Assembly (NCBI GenBank): GCA_915066865.1
Contig: CAJZEE010000014.1
Span: 1 to 32,859, forward strand
Length of the DNA stretch: 32,859 nt
Origin: an uncultured Veillonella sp.
GTDB lineage: Bacteria; Bacillota; Negativicutes; Veillonellales; Veillonellaceae
Reading direction: 5' to 3'
Both the position numbers and the translations under genes were made by a program. The notes below the pieces were generated by a model. It saw only the letters and a program-made list of their open reading frames with translations. It was not told the origin of the DNA and searched no databases. Positions 1 to 7,614 of this stretch are shown here, one piece after another; positions within the stretch are counted from its first letter, which is position 1; every line of letters begins with the position of its first letter.

Positions 1-497
1 TTCATCATTAAAAGAAGAAATAAAGGGTAAGAAATAGCACTTATAACCTTTTGTTTCAGTTGCCTCTCCCAATCATAGTGACGGGATATATATTGTAAAC
101 TTTCACCCAAGGTGCCCGCTGCTTCACCACTTTCTAGTAAAGCCAAAGCAATAGGAGGACATCCTTCACTTCGTAAAGCTTGTGATAAAGTCTGACCACG
201 CTCTATAGATTCATATAAAGCTGTATAGAGTAGTCCTCGTTTCCCCTGGCAGAGTAACTGTAAGGCACGCCGTAATGGAACACCAGATTCAATGAGTAAA
301 CCTAATTGATAAGTCACATCTACCACCATAGTATGATTCCATTTATGTTTCTTTTTTTCATCCTGCAACGATATCCTATAAATTTTATAGCCATCTCGTT
401 TTAACCGTATTGCAATTTCCTGTTCTGAGTCACCCCACATCAAACCTTTTTCTGTTTTATCTTGATTATTTTTTACGACATATTCATAAGCCTCCAT
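1..497 (-). CDS. Type II secretion/type IV pilus platform protein, GspF/PilC family (partial)
   Basis: Reading the minus strand from an ATG at 497 gives an open frame that runs off the window's left edge, so about 165 residues of a protein usually near 350-400 are visible. After a charged N-terminus (MEAYEYVVKNN...) come features typical of the T2SS_F cytoplasmic domain: TYQLGLLIESGVPLRRALQLL near residue 60, then a stretch containing ALLESGEAAGTL, then a hydrophobic start of a membrane segment (SAISYPLFLLLM) at the cut edge. Members of this family are inner-membrane platform proteins that couple the assembly ATPase to pilin or pseudopilin polymerisation. A GGTGG Shine-Dalgarno overlaps the stop of the upstream pilT-like gene, only 8 nt away, so the three genes form one operon. 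Whether the machine is a type IV pilus or a competence pseudopilus cannot be told without the pilin genes. Confidence 0.9.
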   Translation of the reverse strand, partial: MEAYEYVVKNNQDKTEKGLMWGDSEQEIAIRLKRDGYKIYRISLQDEKKKHKWNHTMVVDVTYQLGLLIESGVPLRRALQLLCQGKRGLLYTALYESIERGQTLSQALRSEGCPPIALALLESGEAAGTLGESLQYISRHYDWERQLKQKVISAISYPLFLLLMM

Positions 498-505
498 ATA
501 TCCAC

Positions 506-1525
506 CTACGATAATTGTTGATCAAGCAAGGTATGTAATTGTTGTTGAGCTCCATATTGTGCCTTTACATCTCGCACAGCCATTTCTAATGTTTTCATTG
601 GTAGTTGTGTTTCTTGGATAGAAATGATTTGTGGTTCCTTACGGGTCCGTATCAAATTTGCTACTGCATGGGTATTTAGCAAAATATCACGAATAGTAAT
701 GAATTTTTTATTCCATCGAAGTAAACGCTGACATATAACGGCACGTAACACTTGAGATATTTGATTGCGTACCTCTTCTTGTTGCTCCCCAGGAAACAGA
801 GAAATCATGCGATGAACAGCCATCACTGCACGCTGTGTATGCATGGTCGCCATTACAAGGTGACCAGTCTCTGCCGCATGAAGTGCCGCTTCAAGAGTTT
901 CACGATCTCGAAGTTCGCCTACCATAATGACATCCGGATCCTCTCGTAAGGCATCTCGAATACCATCTGACATAGTATTGATATCAGCACCTAATTGTCG
1001 TTGATGGATCAAAGACTTATTAGGTGCAAACTCAAATTCTATGGGGTCCTCTAAGGTAATAATGTGACGCTCCATAGTCTGATTAATATAATCAATACAA
1101 CAAGCTAAGGTAAAACTTTTACCACTGCCTGTAGGGCCACAAACAAGCAATAGCCCATCATGTGCTTCACATAGCTTTTGTAATAACTGACCTTCACTAT
1201 TATCATCTAACTTAAGTTGCTGATGACAAAGTAATCGCAATGTACCACATATGGTCTGATTAGCTCGATATAGATGAACACGGATACGCACACCACAACA
1301 GGAACAAGCCTCATCAAGAGACTGCCACTCATAGGATGCTATACCGCAACGACGCAATATATCCTCGATTAATTCTGTAGTACACATAAAGGAAGTAGCC
1401 CTTAATCCATCACCATGTCGCAAATAGATAGGCTGACCACATTGTAGATGAATATCTGTTGATGATAGTTGTATTGCATTTTCTACAATAGTTTCTAAAC
1501 TTTCACTTTTACAGCATGAGTCCAC
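506..1525 (-). CDS. PilT-like type IV pilus retraction ATPase
   Basis: This 339-residue protein has the full secretion-ATPase core: Walker A GPTGSGKS at residues 130-137, Asp box ITLEDPIEFEF near 156-166, Walker B DPDVIMVGELRD near 196-207 and His box AETGHLVMATMHT near 218-230. The EFEF after the Asp box, the GELRD Walker B and the late NLIRTRKEPQI (the region of the PilT AIRNLIRE motif) favour PilT over PilB. PilT hexamers depolymerise pili at the inner membrane. The start is GTG at 1525, 8 nt after a perfect AGGAGGT at 1534-1540, and the reading frame overlaps the end of the pilB-like gene by 17 nt, implying coupled translation. It is unusually rich in cysteine: 15 in all, 14 of them in the first 143 residues, including CSCC at 74-77. 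A role in DNA uptake or twitching is inferred. Confidence 0.88.
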   Translation of the reverse strand: MDSCCKSESLETIVENAIQLSSTDIHLQCGQPIYLRHGDGLRATSFMCTTELIEDILRRCGIASYEWQSLDEACSCCGVRIRVHLYRANQTICGTLRLLCHQQLKLDDNSEGQLLQKLCEAHDGLLLVCGPTGSGKSFTLACCIDYINQTMERHIITLEDPIEFEFAPNKSLIHQRQLGADINTMSDGIRDALREDPDVIMVGELRDRETLEAALHAAETGHLVMATMHTQRAVMAVHRMISLFPGEQQEEVRNQISQVLRAVICQRLLRWNKKFITIRDILLNTHAVANLIRTRKEPQIISIQETQLPMKTLEMAVRDVKAQYGAQQQLHTLLDQQLS

Positions 1526-2519
1526 AACGATGCACCTCCTCTATAGATGTAACATGCTGAGATACGGCCTTACGAGCAGACTCTTCTAATGACAATAATA
1601 AATGTGTTTCTAATTCGTCCCAATGAGCTGAATTAGCTGGTATTTCTAAGTATTCAAATAGAGCAGTCCGTCCCTGATATGATGTACCATCGAATTTTCG
1701 TACTAGCCGTTGTGCAATAGCCCCCATTAAAGTAGCCCGTATTAAGTACGGCTCTACGCCCATATCCATGAGTCGCGTTACAACGCCTATAGCTGTATTG
1801 GTATGTATAGTAGATAATACGCGATGCCCCGTTAAAGCAGACTTAACGGCTAACTCTGCGGTCTCCTTATCCCTAATTTCACCAATCATAATCGTATCTG
1901 GATCTTGCCGTAATACAGAGCGAAGACCTTTGGCAAAGGTAAATCCAATCTTTTCATTAATACCAATTTGTATAGCCCCTTTGATTTCAGCTTCTACAGG
2001 ATCTTCAAGACAGATAAGCTTAGTTTCGTCTAAATTTAACATGCGAAGCATGGCATATAAAGTAGCTGTCTTACCACTGCCTGTAGGTCCACAGATAAGT
2101 AATAATCCATAAGGACGTTTTAATAATTGTTCAATGTGCTCAAAGATATCCGGCTGCATGCCTAATTCTTTTAAGTCTTTATGACTCCCTTCATTTCCCA
2201 TAAGGCGACATACTAAGGTTTCTCCGTATAGGCTAGGCAATGTAGATACACGCATCGTTACAGACTTATTTTTATGACTCCAAGACCAACGCCCATCTTG
2301 TGGTAAACGCTTCTCGCTAATATCTAGAGAGCTACAAACCTTAATACGGTTGATAATGAGTTCAGCTTCTTCAAATGATACAGTCATGTAATGTTGCAGC
2401 AGTCCATCTTGTCGCAACCGAACATGAGCACCACTTTCAACGGGATCAAAGTGGATATCACTTACATGGTGTTCTAAAGCATACAAGATAATATCGTCTA
2501 ATGTTACGTCTACATACAT
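1509..2519 (-). CDS. PilB/GspE/ComGA-like assembly ATPase, compact form
   Basis: From the ATG at 2519 this is 336 residues. It carries Walker A GPTGSGKT at 144-151, an Asp box CLEDPVE at 170-176, Walker B DPDTIMIGEIRD at 206-217 and His box ALTGHRVLSTIHTNTA at 228-243, and so should be the motor that powers pilus or pseudopilus assembly. It is much shorter than PilB or GspE (usually 500-570 residues): the N-terminal T2SSE_N domain is missing, as in ComGA, and the protein starts at the linker-type domain (SDIHFDP at 20-26). The tetracysteine zinc motif normally between QRLV and GRTGIFE is also gone (QRLVRKFDGTSYQGRTALFEY, 270-290). A longer frame begins at a TTG at 2531, but its first codons are the Shine-Dalgarno GGAGG itself, 5 nt from the ATG at 2519. 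First gene of the operon continuing to pilT and gspF. Confidence 0.88.
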   Translation of the reverse strand: MYVDVTLDDIILYALEHHVSDIHFDPVESGAHVRLRQDGLLQHYMTVSFEEAELIINRIKVCSSLDISEKRLPQDGRWSWSHKNKSVTMRVSTLPSLYGETLVCRLMGNEGSHKDLKELGMQPDIFEHIEQLLKRPYGLLLICGPTGSGKTATLYAMLRMLNLDETKLICLEDPVEAEIKGAIQIGINEKIGFTFAKGLRSVLRQDPDTIMIGEIRDKETAELAVKSALTGHRVLSTIHTNTAIGVVTRLMDMGVEPYLIRATLMGAIAQRLVRKFDGTSYQGRTALFEYLEIPANSAHWDELETHLLLSLEESARKAVSQHVTSIEEVHRCGLML

Positions 2520-2530
2520 GGTCACCTCCA

Positions 2531-2544
2531 ATACCTTGCGGTAT
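2531..2544 (-). repeat. Small hairpin with GCAA loop next to the pilB-like ribosome binding site
   Basis: On the minus strand ATACC-GCAA-GGTAT forms a 5-bp stem closed by a GNRA-type tetraloop directly upstream of the GGAGG of the pilB-like gene. It could modulate translation start or stabilise the mRNA end; it is short enough to be chance. Confidence 0.4.
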
Positions 2545-2570
2545 GTTTTTACCTCACACTAGCGTATGGC

Positions 2571-2598
2571 GTTATAGGTTTCGACATCAGCCTCTAAA
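2571..2598 (-). promoter_or_regulatory. Possible sigma-A promoter for the pilus operon
   Basis: On the minus strand TTTAGA (2593-2598) and TATAAC (2571-2576) stand 16 bp apart, matching 4/6 and 5/6 of the sigma-A boxes. The position suits a leader of about 45 nt before the pilB-like gene, and the eno terminator lies upstream, so a promoter is needed here. The match is modest and other placements are possible. Confidence 0.35.
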
Positions 2599-2654
2599 TC
2601 CCTCTTTTATTTTTAAAAATCCACGAAGCGAAAACTTTTCTTTTTTTAGACATA

Positions 2655-2681
2655 CAAAAAAGGCGCCCCAAAGGGCGCCCT
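2655..2681 (-). terminator. Rho-independent terminator of the glycolytic operon
   Basis: On the minus strand GGCGCCC-TTTG-GGGCGCC (2679-2662) is a perfect 7-bp GC stem followed at once by six T residues (2661-2656). It lies 27 nt past the eno stop codon and separates the glycolytic operon from the pilus operon. Confidence 0.9.
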
Positions 2682-2707
2682 TATTGGACTATTAGATATA
2701 ACGTATC

Positions 2708-3991
2708 TTATTTTAAGTTATAAAAAACGTCATTACCTTTATATTGAGCTGTTTCGTATAACATTTCTTCAATGCGAAGTAATTGATTATATTTTGCTAC
2801 ACGTTCAGAACGAGCCGGTGCACCAGTCTTAATTTGACCAGCATTTACAGCTACAGCAATATCAGCAATAAATGTATCTTCAGTTTCACCAGAGCGGTGA
2901 GATACTACGCAAGTGTAACCAGCACGTTTAGCAAGTTCCATAGCATCGAAAGCTTCAGTGAGAGTACCGATTTGGTTAACTTTTACAAGAATGGAATTAC
3001 CTACACCAAGCTCAATACCACGAGCCAAACGTTTTGTGTTAGTTACAAATAAATCATCACCAACAAGTTGTACGCGGTCACCAAGGCGGTCTGTCAACAA
3101 TTTCCAGCCTTCCCAATCTTCTTCTGCAAGGCCATCTTCGATGGATATGATTGGATATTTGCCTACTAGGTATTCGTAAAAATCTACCATTTCAGCTGCT
3201 GTTTTAACTTTACCTTCCCCAGCAAGGTTATATTTACCACCTTCGTAGAATTCAGAAGATGCAGAATCAAGTGCCAATTTGAAATCTTTTCCTGGTTCAT
3301 AACCAGCAGCTTTAATAGCTTCACAGATTACTTCTAATGCTTCTTCATTAGATGATAAGTTAGGTGCGAAACCACCTTCATCACCTACTGCAGTACTAAG
3401 GCCTTTATTGTGAAGTACGGATTTCAAAGTATGGTATACTTCTGCACAGCTACGAAGAGCTTCTGCAAAAGATTTAGCGCCTACAGGCATGATCATAAAT
3501 TCTTGAATGTCTACGTTATTATCAGCATGTGCGCCACCGTTCAAGATGTTCATCATAGGAACTGGCAACTCTTTTGCATTAAAGCCACCAAGGTATACAA
3601 ATAATGGCAAGTCCAAAGATTCAGCTGCAGCACGAGCTACTGCCATGGATACACCAAGGATTGCATTTGCACCAAGGTTAGATTTATTATCGGTACCATC
3701 CAATTGCAACATTAAGTTATCGATTGCCACTTGTTCTGTCGCATCATAACCGATAAGTGCAGGACCGATTTTAGCATTTACATTATCAATAGCTTTTAAA
3801 ACACCTTTACCGGAATAACGGGATTTATCTCCATCCCGTAATTCTACGGCTTCAAACATACCTGTGGATGCACCAGATGGAACAGCTGCTGTAGCAATAG
3901 TGCCATCTTCTAAACATACTTCAACTTCAACTGTTGGATTACCGCGGGAATCTAAAATCTCTCTTGCAATGACTTGTTCAATTACTGCCAT
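2708..3991 (-). CDS. eno: Enolase (phosphopyruvate hydratase)
   Basis: A 427-residue protein at the normal enolase length. It shows the N-terminal signature EILDSRGNPTVEVEV (11-25), the mobile substrate loop SGASTG (39-44), GDEGGFAP, the magnesium ligand region SIEDGL and VGDDLFVTN, the catalytic-lysine segment LVKVNQIGTLTEA and the late loop SHRSGETEDTFIAD. It converts 2-phosphoglycerate to phosphoenolpyruvate in the cytoplasm and may also join an RNA degradosome. It is the last gene of cggR-gap-pgk-tpiA-gpmI-eno, 119 nt after gpmI, with GAGGTGAAGAA before its ATG and a strong terminator behind it. The wider gap leaves room for an additional promoter. Nothing is missing or unusual in the sequence. 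Confidence 0.98.
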   Translation of the reverse strand: MAVIEQVIAREILDSRGNPTVEVEVCLEDGTIATAAVPSGASTGMFEAVELRDGDKSRYSGKGVLKAIDNVNAKIGPALIGYDATEQVAIDNLMLQLDGTDNKSNLGANAILGVSMAVARAAAESLDLPLFVYLGGFNAKELPVPMMNILNGGAHADNNVDIQEFMIMPVGAKSFAEALRSCAEVYHTLKSVLHNKGLSTAVGDEGGFAPNLSSNEEALEVICEAIKAAGYEPGKDFKLALDSASSEFYEGGKYNLAGEGKVKTAAEMVDFYEYLVGKYPIISIEDGLAEEDWEGWKLLTDRLGDRVQLVGDDLFVTNTKRLARGIELGVGNSILVKVNQIGTLTEAFDAMELAKRAGYTCVVSHRSGETEDTFIADIAVAVNAGQIKTGAPARSERVAKYNQLLRIEEMLYETAQYKGNDVFYNLK

Positions 3992-4037
3992 TTCTTCACC
4001 TCATATAATCTAATGGAATAACTGCCATCTGACAGCC

Positions 4038-4043
4038 ATTATA
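4038..4043 (-). promoter_or_regulatory. Possible -10 box upstream of eno
   Basis: The 119-nt gpmI-eno gap contains a perfect TATAAT on the minus strand at 4043-4038, about 40 nt before the eno start. No convincing -35 hexamer or extended -10 TG stands at the right distance, and the surrounding DNA is an AT repeat, so this may be chance. Confidence 0.25.
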
Positions 4044-4110
4044 TATATATTGAGCTAAACCTTATAGGCTTATAACTCTAATTAACTACTAATATAGTGA
4101 AAGCTCCATA

Positions 4111-5637
4111 TTATGCTTTATGTACCAAGCTATGACCTGTCATAGCTTTTGGTTGTTGTATCCCAGCTAAGTCTAATAATGTAGGAGCAATGTCACATAA
4201 TTTACCAGCTTCTAATGTAGCTGTTTTTAAACTGTCGCTCATTAAAATTAAAGGAACCAAGTTCGTTGTATGTGCCGTATGTACCTTACCTGTTTCATGA
4301 TTAACCATAAGCTCTGCATTACCATGATCTGCTGTAACTAACAGATGACCTTTCTTGCTACGAATAGCCTCCACGATACGACCTAAACAAGTATCTACTG
4401 CTTGAACCGCTTTAACGGCAGCTTCAAAGCTACCAGTATGACCAACCATATCTGGATTTGCAAAATTCAAGATAATCATGTCATATGTTTCATCTTGTAT
4501 CGCTTGTACAACCTTATCGGTCACTTCATAAGCACTCATTTCTGGTTGTAAATCATAGGTCGCCACTTGAGGGGATTTTACGAGAATGCGATCCTCACCT
4601 TCAAAGGGTTCCTCTTCACCGCCATTGAAGAAATATGTAACATGAGCATACTTTTCTGTTTCTGCGATGCGCAATTGGCGATAACCACCTGCACTTAGAA
4701 CTTCACCTAATGTTTCAGATAATGTATCCTTTTCATACACAATATGTACGGGCAAACCATCCTCGTATTTTGTCATAGTTGCCATATATATAGATAGTGG
4801 CTTCCGTTTAAAGCCATCAAAATCAGGTAATACTAGTGCTTTTGTAAGTTCACGACCACGATCTGGACGGAAGTTACAGAAGATGACAGCATCACCATTT
4901 TTGATGGTTCCTTCACCATCAATGACTGTAGGAAGTACAAACTCGTCTGTCGCATCTCTATCATAGGACTGTTGCACCGCTTCACATGCAGATGTAGCCT
5001 TTTCGCCTTGACCATGCACAATGGCATTATATGCCAATTCAACGCGGTCCCAACGATTATCGCGGTCCATTGCATAATAGCGACCACTAACTGTAGCAAT
5101 TTTGCCACAATTTAAATCAGCCATATACGTTTCTACGTCCTTTAAATAGCCTTGTGCACATTGTGGAGCTACATCACGACCATCGAGCAAAGCATGAACA
5201 TACACATGCTCGATTCCATTATCATGAGCCCCCTTGATGACTGCCTTAATATGGTCTAAGGAGCAATGCACATTGCCATCTGAAACTAGGCCTATAAGAT
5301 GTAAGCTTTGCTTCTTAGCTACTTCGTATAGTTCCTTCATAACAGGGCGATTATAAAACTCACCAGACTCGACATCTTTAGTAATACGAGTCAAATCTTG
5401 ATACACTATGCGACCAGAGCCAAGATTTAAATGGCCAACTTCAGAATTTCCCATTTGACCTTCTGGAAGACCTACCGCAAGCCCTGATGCTTCTAATGTT
5501 GTATGTGGATACATATCCCATAATCGATTAAAACAGAGCGGCTTCGCCTGTACTACAGCATTGGTTGTGTCTGATTTATCCCCCAAGCCAAAGCCATCTA
5601 GGATGACTAGCATTACGGGAGCCTCTAATTTAGCCAT
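4111..5637 (-). CDS. gpmI: 2,3-bisphosphoglycerate-independent phosphoglycerate mutase
   Basis: A 508-residue alkaline-phosphatase-superfamily mutase. It has the first metal-binding motif VILDGFGLG (11-19), the phosphorylated serine in GNSEVGH (Ser65), the substrate segment CNFRPDRGREL and the closing metal motif LVTADHGNAE. It interconverts 3- and 2-phosphoglycerate through a phosphoserine intermediate with two manganese ions. A longer frame would begin at ATG 5649 (MRLQ), but the Shine-Dalgarno GAGGT lies inside those codons, so ATG 5637 (MAKLEAP) is the start. The tpiA stop is 13 nt upstream. No cofactor-dependent mutase gene is visible in the window, and this position in the operon matches the pgm of Bacillus gapA operons. 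Confidence 0.98.
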   Translation of the reverse strand: MAKLEAPVMLVILDGFGLGDKSDTTNAVVQAKPLCFNRLWDMYPHTTLEASGLAVGLPEGQMGNSEVGHLNLGSGRIVYQDLTRITKDVESGEFYNRPVMKELYEVAKKQSLHLIGLVSDGNVHCSLDHIKAVIKGAHDNGIEHVYVHALLDGRDVAPQCAQGYLKDVETYMADLNCGKIATVSGRYYAMDRDNRWDRVELAYNAIVHGQGEKATSACEAVQQSYDRDATDEFVLPTVIDGEGTIKNGDAVIFCNFRPDRGRELTKALVLPDFDGFKRKPLSIYMATMTKYEDGLPVHIVYEKDTLSETLGEVLSAGGYRQLRIAETEKYAHVTYFFNGGEEEPFEGEDRILVKSPQVATYDLQPEMSAYEVTDKVVQAIQDETYDMIILNFANPDMVGHTGSFEAAVKAVQAVDTCLGRIVEAIRSKKGHLLVTADHGNAELMVNHETGKVHTAHTTNLVPLILMSDSLKTATLEAGKLCDIAPTLLDLAGIQQPKAMTGHSLVHKA

Positions 5638-5650
5638 TTGTAACCTCATA

Positions 5651-6421
5651 TTAAGCGCTTACTTGGTTTGCAGCTTTAATTATATCAATAAATTCATCGA
5701 CCACAAGTGATGCACCACCTACGAGAGCACCGTCAATATTAGGCTCTCCAAGGATTTCTAATGCATTTTCTGATTTAACGCTACCACCATACTGGATGCG
5801 TACTGCATCAGCAGTTTCATTATCATATAGAGATCGAATGTAATTGCGGATTTCTTTACATACCTCTTCAGCTTGATCCGCCGTTGCTGTCTTGCCCGTA
5901 CCGATAGCCCAAATTGGTTCGTACGCAATAATCAATTGACTGACTTGTTCTTTCGGAATATCAGCCAAAGCCCCTTTTAGTTGAGACGTAATCCAGTCAA
6001 GTGTATGACCCGTTTCACGATGTTCTAAACTTTCACCAACACAGACAATAGGATTCAAATTATGATGAAATGCACTTTTAATTTTTGCATTTACCGTCTC
6101 ATCTGTTTCGCCATAATATTCACGGCGCTCAGAATGACCGATGATTACATAATTAACGCCTACCTCTGTAAGCATAAGTGGTGAAATTTCACCAGTGAAC
6201 GCACCAGCATCATGATAATCCATAGTTTGTGCGCCTACTTCAATAGCTGTATTTTTCGTCAATGCTACCGCATGTTCGATGGCTGTGAAAGGCGGACATA
6301 CAACTACATCACAAAACAATTCCATATCTTGTAACACGCTGTTAAACGCTTCGATCAGAATTGATCCAGATGCAATGGTGCCATTCATTTTCCAATTCCC
6401 TGCAATAATGAGTTTTCTCAT
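5651..6421 (-). CDS. tpiA: Triosephosphate isomerase
   Basis: 256 residues, the family norm. The start MRKLIIAGNWKMNG carries the catalytic Asn and Lys, IIGHSERR the electrophilic His, AYEPIWAIGTGKTAT the catalytic Glu and flexible loop 6, and YGGSVKSEN plus DGALVGGASL the phosphate-binding ends. It interconverts dihydroxyacetone phosphate and glyceraldehyde 3-phosphate. The ATG at 6421 follows the pgk stop by one nucleotide (TAATATG), with CGAGG upstream, so translation is coupled. Eight further codons upstream are open but would lie inside pgk and lack a family match. Confidence 0.98.
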   Translation of the reverse strand: MRKLIIAGNWKMNGTIASGSILIEAFNSVLQDMELFCDVVVCPPFTAIEHAVALTKNTAIEVGAQTMDYHDAGAFTGEISPLMLTEVGVNYVIIGHSERREYYGETDETVNAKIKSAFHHNLNPIVCVGESLEHRETGHTLDWITSQLKGALADIPKEQVSQLIIAYEPIWAIGTGKTATADQAEEVCKEIRNYIRSLYDNETADAVRIQYGGSVKSENALEILGEPNIDGALVGGASLVVDEFIDIIKAANQVSA

Positions 6422-6422
6422 A

Positions 6423-7601
6423 TTATGCCTCGGACAATGCAGCAATACCCGGTAGAATTTTGCCTTCTAAGAATTCTAAAGATGCACCGCCACCTGTGGA
6501 GATGTGGCTAATTTTATCTGCTAAACCACTTTTTTCAATGGCTGCTACAGAGTCGCCACCACCAACGATAGTCATCGCATCAGATTCAGCTACAGCTTTC
6601 GCTACTGCATTTGTACCAGCTGCAAAGTTTTCCATTTCAAATACGCCCATAGGACCATTCCAAATAATAGTCTTCATTGGCGCCAATGCTTCTACATAAA
6701 GTTCGCGGGTTTTAGGCCCAATATCTAATATCATCCAGCCGTCTTCGATTTGATCAACATCTACAATTTTAGTATTAGCATCGTTGCTGAAAGCATCTGC
6801 AACTACAGCATCGATAGGTGTCAGTAATTTAGCACCTGCTACGCGAGCTTCCATAACAAGGTCTGTAGCAATAACTTCTTGACCTTCTTCAAATAAGGAG
6901 CTACCAATATTACAACCTTGTGCTTTAATGAACGCATTAGCCATACCGCCACCGATGATCATTACATCAACTTTAGGCAATAAGTTAGAAATAACGGAGA
7001 TTTTATCTGTAACTTTCGCGCCACCAATGATTGCTGCCATAGGTGTTTTGGGATGTACTACAGCTGCACTTAATGCGTCAATTTCTTTTTTGAGCAAGAA
7101 ACCTGCTGCCATAGGGATATAATCAGCAATACCGACTACAGATGCCGCATTACGGTGAGATACACCAAACGCATCATTGATAGCAACATCTGCAAGAGAT
7201 GCCAATCGCTTAGCAAACTCAGGGTCGTTTTTAGTTTCTTCATTGTGGTAACGCAAATTTTCAAGCATCAATACATCACCAGATTGTAATGCTTTTACAG
7301 CTTCTTCAACTTTAGGACCAATGCAGTCATCTACGAATGCTACAGGCTTGTTGATAAGGTCAGATAAATGCTTAGCACATGGTGCCAAAGACATTTCTGG
7401 TTTGCGTTCTCCCTTAGGACGACCAAAGTGAGAAGCAAGGATAACCTTTGCCCCTTTTTCGATTAAGTAATTGATAGTAGGTAATGCACTACGAATACGA
7501 GTGTCATCAGTGATGACACCATCTTTCATAGGAACATTAAAATCAACACGAACAAATACTGTTTTATTAGCTACTTGTAAACCTTCAATTGTTTGTTTCA
7601 T
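6423..7601 (-). CDS. pgk: Phosphoglycerate kinase
   Basis: 392 residues. Recognisable are VFVRVDFNVPMKDG near the N-terminus (3-phosphoglycerate binding), ASHFGRPKGE, DAFGVSHRNAASV, the interdomain GGAKVTDKI, NGPMGVFE and the nucleotide-binding TIVGGGDSVAAIE followed by STGGGASLEFLEG at the C-terminus. It makes the first glycolytic ATP, from 1,3-bisphosphoglycerate. AGGAGG at 7607-7612 stands 5 nt before ATG 7601; a TTG codon directly before it is open but does not fit. The gap stop codon is 13 nt upstream. Confidence 0.98.
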   Translation of the reverse strand: MKQTIEGLQVANKTVFVRVDFNVPMKDGVITDDTRIRSALPTINYLIEKGAKVILASHFGRPKGERKPEMSLAPCAKHLSDLINKPVAFVDDCIGPKVEEAVKALQSGDVLMLENLRYHNEETKNDPEFAKRLASLADVAINDAFGVSHRNAASVVGIADYIPMAAGFLLKKEIDALSAAVVHPKTPMAAIIGGAKVTDKISVISNLLPKVDVMIIGGGMANAFIKAQGCNIGSSLFEEGQEVIATDLVMEARVAGAKLLTPIDAVVADAFSNDANTKIVDVDQIEDGWMILDIGPKTRELYVEALAPMKTIIWNGPMGVFEMENFAAGTNAVAKAVAESDAMTIVGGGDSVAAIEKSGLADKISHISTGGGASLEFLEGKILPGIAALSEA

Positions 7602-7614
7602 CAAAGCCTCCTGA

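Noticed and set aside
1768..2112. Plus-strand open frame of 114 codons opposite the pilB-like gene.
   Set aside because: It is an antisense shadow of a strongly conserved ATPase and has no ribosome site or family match. The same applies to the other plus-strand frames over eno, pgk, gap, ftsZ and mraY.
2520..2531. TTG start at 2531 for the pilB-like gene.
   Set aside because: Its first codons are the Shine-Dalgarno of the ATG at 2519.
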